Virus record (IMG/VR): IMGVR_UViG_3300025769_001066
Span: 1-20,725 of that record
Reading direction: 5' to 3' (one strand)
Length of the DNA: 20,725 nucleotides
Origin: a virus
Shown here: piece after piece, positions 17,753-20,725 of the stretch
Numbering within the stretch: the first letter of the stretch is position 1
Layout: each line of letters starts with the position of its first letter
Position numbers and translations under genes: made by a program
Notes under the pieces: model-generated
The model's input: the letters and a program-made list of their open reading frames with translations, nothing else
Told to the model about the DNA's origin: nothing
The model's database searches: none

Positions 17753-18514
17753 TTAAGGTACATCGTTATCCCATTGCGGATCTCCTAAAAAAGTGCCGTG
17801 ATTAACTCCTACCGAATCAAAAGCTGTAGTTCCAGTATTTTCTTCTAATTTCCAATACCCAACAAGATTTGAAGAATTATTATAATTACCAGTATCTGTT
17901 TTTAAATCAGCTGGATCTCCACTATTATATATTTCTGTTATAGCATTTGCGGCTAAATCTGTATTAAATATACCAAAGTCATTTAAATGTCCAACATAAG
18001 GCGCTACAGTACCTCCTAACCTAAGGGTGTTTGCAGACAAAGGACTAAAAGCAGAATGATCAGCCTCGGAAACTGCTATACCACTCATTGATATAGCAGA
18101 CCCGTCTACATAAACCGCAAATGTAGTGTTAGAACCAGTGTTTTTAGTAAAAGTTACAGCTAAATGTTTCCATCCAATAGCTCCATTTGCAAAAGTTACG
18201 CTACTAGCATTAGTTAAATATGCTGTTCCTGCGGTAGCAAAAAGTACTGCTAGTTTTCCATTAGCCTGAAGATCAAAAATAAAACTACCATTATTACCAC
18301 CAGCAAGCTGTATAAAACTACGTTGACCAGCAGGCTGTCCGTCAGGTATTTTTGCCCATAAACTAACAGTAAAAGAATTTTGAAAAACAGATGTATAGTT
18401 ATACGATGTTTCTAAAGAGTCTCCAACGCCATCAAATTCTAACGAAAAACCATCAGTATAAACCTCTTTAGTAATACCAGATTTTGCTAGTACGGTATTT
18501 ATTAACCCTAGCAT
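17753..18514 (-). CDS. LamG/concanavalin A-like domain protein (probable virion adhesin)
   Basis: A 253-aa protein. FSLEFDGVGDSLE (23-35), FTVSLWAKIPD (48-58), GWKHLAVTFTK (114-124), FAVYVDG (132-138), LRLGG (164-168) and GHLNDFGIFNTDLAANAITEIYNSG (175-199) are the ordered LamG/jelly-roll landmarks. LVGYWKLEENTGTTAFDSVGVNHGTF (217-242) is the standard closing block of LamG-3 type domains. It likely binds a surface polysaccharide or a virion partner. No signal peptide. Its start codon shares a base with the stop of the upstream gene. Confidence 0.84.
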   Translation of the reverse strand: MLGLINTVLAKSGITKEVYTDGFSLEFDGVGDSLETSYNYTSVFQNSFTVSLWAKIPDGQPAGQRSFIQLAGGNNGSFIFDLQANGKLAVLFATAGTAYLTNASSVTFANGAIGWKHLAVTFTKNTGSNTTFAVYVDGSAISMSGIAVSEADHSAFSPLSANTLRLGGTVAPYVGHLNDFGIFNTDLAANAITEIYNSGDPADLKTDTGNYNNSSNLVGYWKLEENTGTTAFDSVGVNHGTFLGDPQWDNDVP

Positions 18515-18876
18515 TACTCTCCTATATAAGCAATAATCATTCCTGTGCCAACATCTATTTCAGACCATCTTCCAAAAATAGTTACACCAGCAGGAAAAAC
18601 ATCACTTACGTCAATAGCATCTCCTCCTGATCCAGAATTAATAGTTTCACTTCCACCTGTTTCATTATGAGCAGCAATATCTGTTCCAGCAAATTCACAA
18701 CTTCTATAATTAGTATCAGCAATTAATCCTCCAGCAGTATCTAAGGTAGTATTTGCTAAAAAAGTAATTGCTATAAACACTTTATTAGTTGGAGGTTTAA
18801 TTGGTCCATCAACAGATGTAAAAACAGATCCCATTTGACCAAAACCTTTTTTTACTAAATCATCTACGTTTGCCAT
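18514..18876 (-). CDS. Small probable virion protein, paralogue of the gene at 18900
   Basis: A 120-aa protein from the ATG at 18876. An in-frame ATG at 18933 would add 19 residues and overlap the neighbour by 34 bp. The shorter start is chosen because MANVDDLVKKGFGQMGSVF then aligns with MNVNDLFKASFGQFGSVY of the upstream paralogue. Shared blocks continue through FIAITFLANTTLDTAGGLIAD and FPAGVTIFGRWSEIDVGTGMIIAYIGE. The poly-A/T run before this start is a typical Bacteroidetes translation signal. The Ser/Gly/Thr-rich middle suggests a beta-rich capsid-decoration or tail protein. Role unknown. Confidence 0.72.
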   Translation of the reverse strand: MANVDDLVKKGFGQMGSVFTSVDGPIKPPTNKVFIAITFLANTTLDTAGGLIADTNYRSCEFAGTDIAAHNETGGSETINSGSGGDAIDVSDVFPAGVTIFGRWSEIDVGTGMIIAYIGE

Positions 18877-18899
18877 TTTTTTTATTTTTTTTATTAATA

Positions 18900-19274
18900 T
18901 TAATATCCTACTGGAGCTAAGTAACAAATACAAGAACCGCTATTTAATTCTATATGATCCCACTTACCATAGATAGTAATCCCTTTTGGAAAGGTGTGGG
19001 TCGGTTCTAATGTATCCATATCTGTATTTGTAGACTCATTTGTTAACGCTCCAAAAGCATCTCCAGCATTATCTTCAGCTACGTCTGATGTAATAGAGCT
19101 AACCAAACCATCTAATGTTTGTATTTTTTGAAATGTAGTGTCTTCCATAAATTGTATAGCTATAACAAATCTATTAGCAGTAGCACCATCTAAATCTAAT
19201 AAAGCACCATCTCCAGTTAAATATACAGAACCAAATTGACCAAAAGACGCTTTAAATAAATCGTTTACGTTCAT
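18900..19274 (-). CDS. Small probable virion protein, paralogue of the gene at 18514
   Basis: A 124-aa acidic protein. MNVNDLFKASFGQFGSVYLTGDGALL, RFVIAIQFMEDTTFQKIQTLDGLVS and FPKGITIYGKWDHIELNSGSCICYLAP align with the downstream neighbour along the whole length, showing a tandem duplication. First complete gene of the minus-strand run after a 37-bp gap containing a TATATTTG box 14 bp before the start, so it may head a highly expressed virion operon. Function unknown. Confidence 0.72.
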   Translation of the reverse strand: MNVNDLFKASFGQFGSVYLTGDGALLDLDGATANRFVIAIQFMEDTTFQKIQTLDGLVSSITSDVAEDNAGDAFGALTNESTNTDMDTLEPTHTFPKGITIYGKWDHIELNSGSCICYLAPVGY

Positions 19275-19288
19275 GTGTTAAATTTTTA

Positions 19289-19296
19289 CAAATATA
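19289..19296 (-). promoter_or_regulatory. Candidate Bacteroidetes-type -7 box (TATATTTG on minus strand)
   Basis: The minus strand reads TATATTTGTAAAAATTT in the 37-bp gap between the large right-edge gene and the paralogue pair. The match to TAnnTTTG is exact. The distance from box to ATG (14 bp) is close to that at 9565-9572 (17 bp), giving leaders of only ~10 nt. No convincing -33 TTTG was found upstream. Confidence 0.4.
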
Positions 19297-19311
19297 ATCA
19301 ATTTTAATTAT

Positions 19312-20725
19312 TTAATTATATATAGTGTTTAGTATTTGTTTTCTAGTTTCTGCATAAGGAGCTATTTCAGTAAGTAATGTTTTCTTAGCTAAAGACGATC
19401 CTTTTTCTGCATAAGCACTTGTTCTTTGTACTTTATCTCCTGATGATGCTTGCCTTATAAACTTTGCAGCATTTTGTAATGTACTAGTAGAAGCGGGTAC
19501 TAAAGTGTAATTAACAAATCTTCTTAAGTCTGTAGTTACAAATACATCATGTGAAAACTTTTTTAATGTTCTTAGTGTTTTAGTATCTGATTCATCATCA
19601 TCTTCCATTATAGCAATTAATGATAATAAAGTAACTCCTATGCCTAAACCAGCTATGTGAGCTCTCATACCCTTTTTTCTTTCTTCACTAGACTTGTTAT
19701 ATATATCTATTATTTCTTTTTTAGTTATATTGCCTGCAAAGTAATTTCTAAATAAGTCTGTTATAAATTCAGAACTCGCTCTATAACTTCCAATGTTTAC
19801 ATTCCCAAATCTATCTATGTCTTCAGCTTTAAATCTATCTTGCCATAAAGTAATAAACCATTTTTTAAATTGCAGTAATGCTCTACCATAAGAGTACATA
19901 GAAAGTAAATTAGCATCTAAAGCCGTATAACCTTCTCCGTGTAGTGTAGATATCTTATGGTTAATATTCATAACTCTTTGTTCTGATATATTTCCTGTAG
20001 CATACTCCTCGTCTGTTAATTCTCCTAAAAAAGCTGCACCCTGTATGTATCCCTCTGATTTATCCATAAACCAGTAAGCTGCTTTTTCTATTGTACCAGC
20101 AAAACCTTTTTGATCAGATAGATGTATAAATTCATCAAAACTATACTCTACTATTCTATTTTCTTTTAATATTTCTTGAGACCTTCCAAAGTCTTTCCAA
20201 AATCTAGTCTCTCCTTTTATAAATTGTTTACCACCTCTTTTACGTAACTCTTGATATTTACCAGCTAATAAATTACCAATACCAACAGTATAATTAAATC
20301 CAAGCAATCGTAATGATGTTAATTTAACAAAACCATTTATAATACTATCTGCTCTAGCTCCTAACGGGCTTATCTGTTGTTTCTTTTCTAAAAACCCTTC
20401 TTTCCACCATTCAGTTAAATATCTTGTAGCATTCTTATTGTCTAAATTTTTATTAAAAGCTATAACAGAATCTGTAAGTATTGCTAAATCACCCATACCA
20501 GTAAAACGATCCTCTCTTTCTACTATAGCGCCATCTTCCATTTTATACTCTCCTTCTCCATTTTTAAATATATTAGACCGAGCAAATTCTAAAAGCGTGC
20601 TGTTAATGTCATAAGATATATTTTGCGCTCTAACACCTTTACGTCTTTCATACTCTTCTATTAATTCAGCATCTAAACTATTATTACTGTTAGAGCCAAT
20701 AAGTCTTTTCATCATTTCATTATCA
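19312..20725 (-). CDS. C-terminal part of a large phage protein (truncated by window edge)
   Basis: At least 470 residues; the frame stays open through the last base of the window (D-N-E precede the first Met at 20715), so the true start lies outside. The visible part is mostly helical and charged (LDAELIEEYERRKGVRAQNISYDINSTLLEFARSN...; LTSLRLLGFNYTVGIGNLLAGKYQELRKRGGKQF; YGRALLQFKKWFITLWQDRFKAEDIDRFG). One hydrophobic helix (HIAGLGIGVTLLSLIAIM) precedes an acidic patch MEDDDESD. The layout fits the C-terminus of a giant polyvalent or internal virion (ejection) protein often found in marine podovirus-like phages, but no catalytic domain is in view, so this is tentative. Confidence 0.62.
   Translation of the reverse strand, partial: DNEMMKRLIGSNSNNSLDAELIEEYERRKGVRAQNISYDINSTLLEFARSNIFKNGEGEYKMEDGAIVEREDRFTGMGDLAILTDSVIAFNKNLDNKNATRYLTEWWKEGFLEKKQQISPLGARADSIINGFVKLTSLRLLGFNYTVGIGNLLAGKYQELRKRGGKQFIKGETRFWKDFGRSQEILKENRIVEYSFDEFIHLSDQKGFAGTIEKAAYWFMDKSEGYIQGAAFLGELTDEEYATGNISEQRVMNINHKISTLHGEGYTALDANLLSMYSYGRALLQFKKWFITLWQDRFKAEDIDRFGNVNIGSYRASSEFITDLFRNYFAGNITKKEIIDIYNKSSEERKKGMRAHIAGLGIGVTLLSLIAIMEDDDESDTKTLRTLKKFSHDVFVTTDLRRFVNYTLVPASTSTLQNAAKFIRQASSGDKVQRTSAYAEKGSSLAKKTLLTEIAPYAETRKQILNTIYN

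Noticed and set aside
18877-18933. Upstream ATG adding 19 residues (MYLLLSSSRILILIKKIKK) to the 120-aa protein, which looks like a signal peptide
   Set aside because: The paralogue at 18900-19274 starts exactly at the MANVDDL equivalent, and the extension overlaps that gene by 34 bp.
1-20725. CRISPR array, tRNA, integrase, transposase or toxin-antitoxin pair
   Set aside because: None recognised: no evenly spaced direct repeats outside the coding GCTD array, no tRNA cloverleaf noticed, and no matching protein motifs.

Overview
The window looks like about half of a tailed-phage (or prophage) genome infecting a marine member of the Bacteroidetes/Flavobacteriia. This is inferred, not proven. DNA is strongly AT-rich. 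Genes abut or overlap by ATGA or TAATG. Starts are preceded by A/T-rich stretches rather than Shine-Dalgarno sequences. Three non-coding or near-non-coding gaps, and the one plus-strand leader, carry TAnnTTTG boxes like the Bacteroidetes -7 promoter element. One large protein ends in what looks like a type IX secretion (T9SS) sorting domain, a Bacteroidetes-specific export signal. No tRNA, rRNA, CRISPR array, integrase or transposase was seen.

Plus-strand block (1-4857), replication, recombination and takeover genes: a left-truncated RusA-like resolvase; a stand-alone DnaA domain IV protein with a perfect DnaA box inside its own gene; an unknown acidic-tailed protein; a 105-bp structured leader with two UUCG-capped hairpins; a RecE/exonuclease VIII-like PD-(D/E)XK nuclease; two unknown proteins; a DUF3310 protein; a spore photoproduct lyase-like radical SAM enzyme; four overlapping mini-genes of 43-68 aa, two of them with a membrane segment; a GroES-like co-chaperonin; and two small basic proteins. 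The block meets the opposing block tail to tail, with overlapping ends and no visible bidirectional terminator.

Minus-strand block (20725 down to 4835), virion, envelope and lysis genes, read in transcription order: the C-terminal part of a large protein running off the right edge; a tandem pair of paralogous small proteins; two LamG (concanavalin A-like) proteins bracketing a pair of paralogous ~85-aa proteins; an outer-membrane beta-barrel-like protein with a signal peptide; a coupled cassette of a 28-aa Cys-rich peptide, an XhlA-like coiled-coil/TM protein, another TM/coiled-coil protein, an exported thioredoxin-fold protein lacking its CxxC, and a staphylococcal-nuclease homologue; a 56-aa Cys-containing protein; a 930-aa secreted protein (MAM-like domain, 15 Cys-paired GCTD repeats, T9SS-type C-terminus); two holin-like membrane proteins flanking a poly-Asn protein; small beta-rich probable virion proteins; a DUF5675 protein (candidate peptidoglycan-active enzyme); a tail-fibre-like protein; two unknowns; and a calcineurin-like metallophosphoesterase with an N-terminal HTH-like segment.

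The most unusual aspect is the group of proteins apparently sent to the host envelope through host pathways: a candidate T9SS cargo, an outer-membrane barrel and an exported thioredoxin-fold protein. The early block adds a DNA photolesion-repair enzyme, a co-chaperonin and a structured leader RNA.
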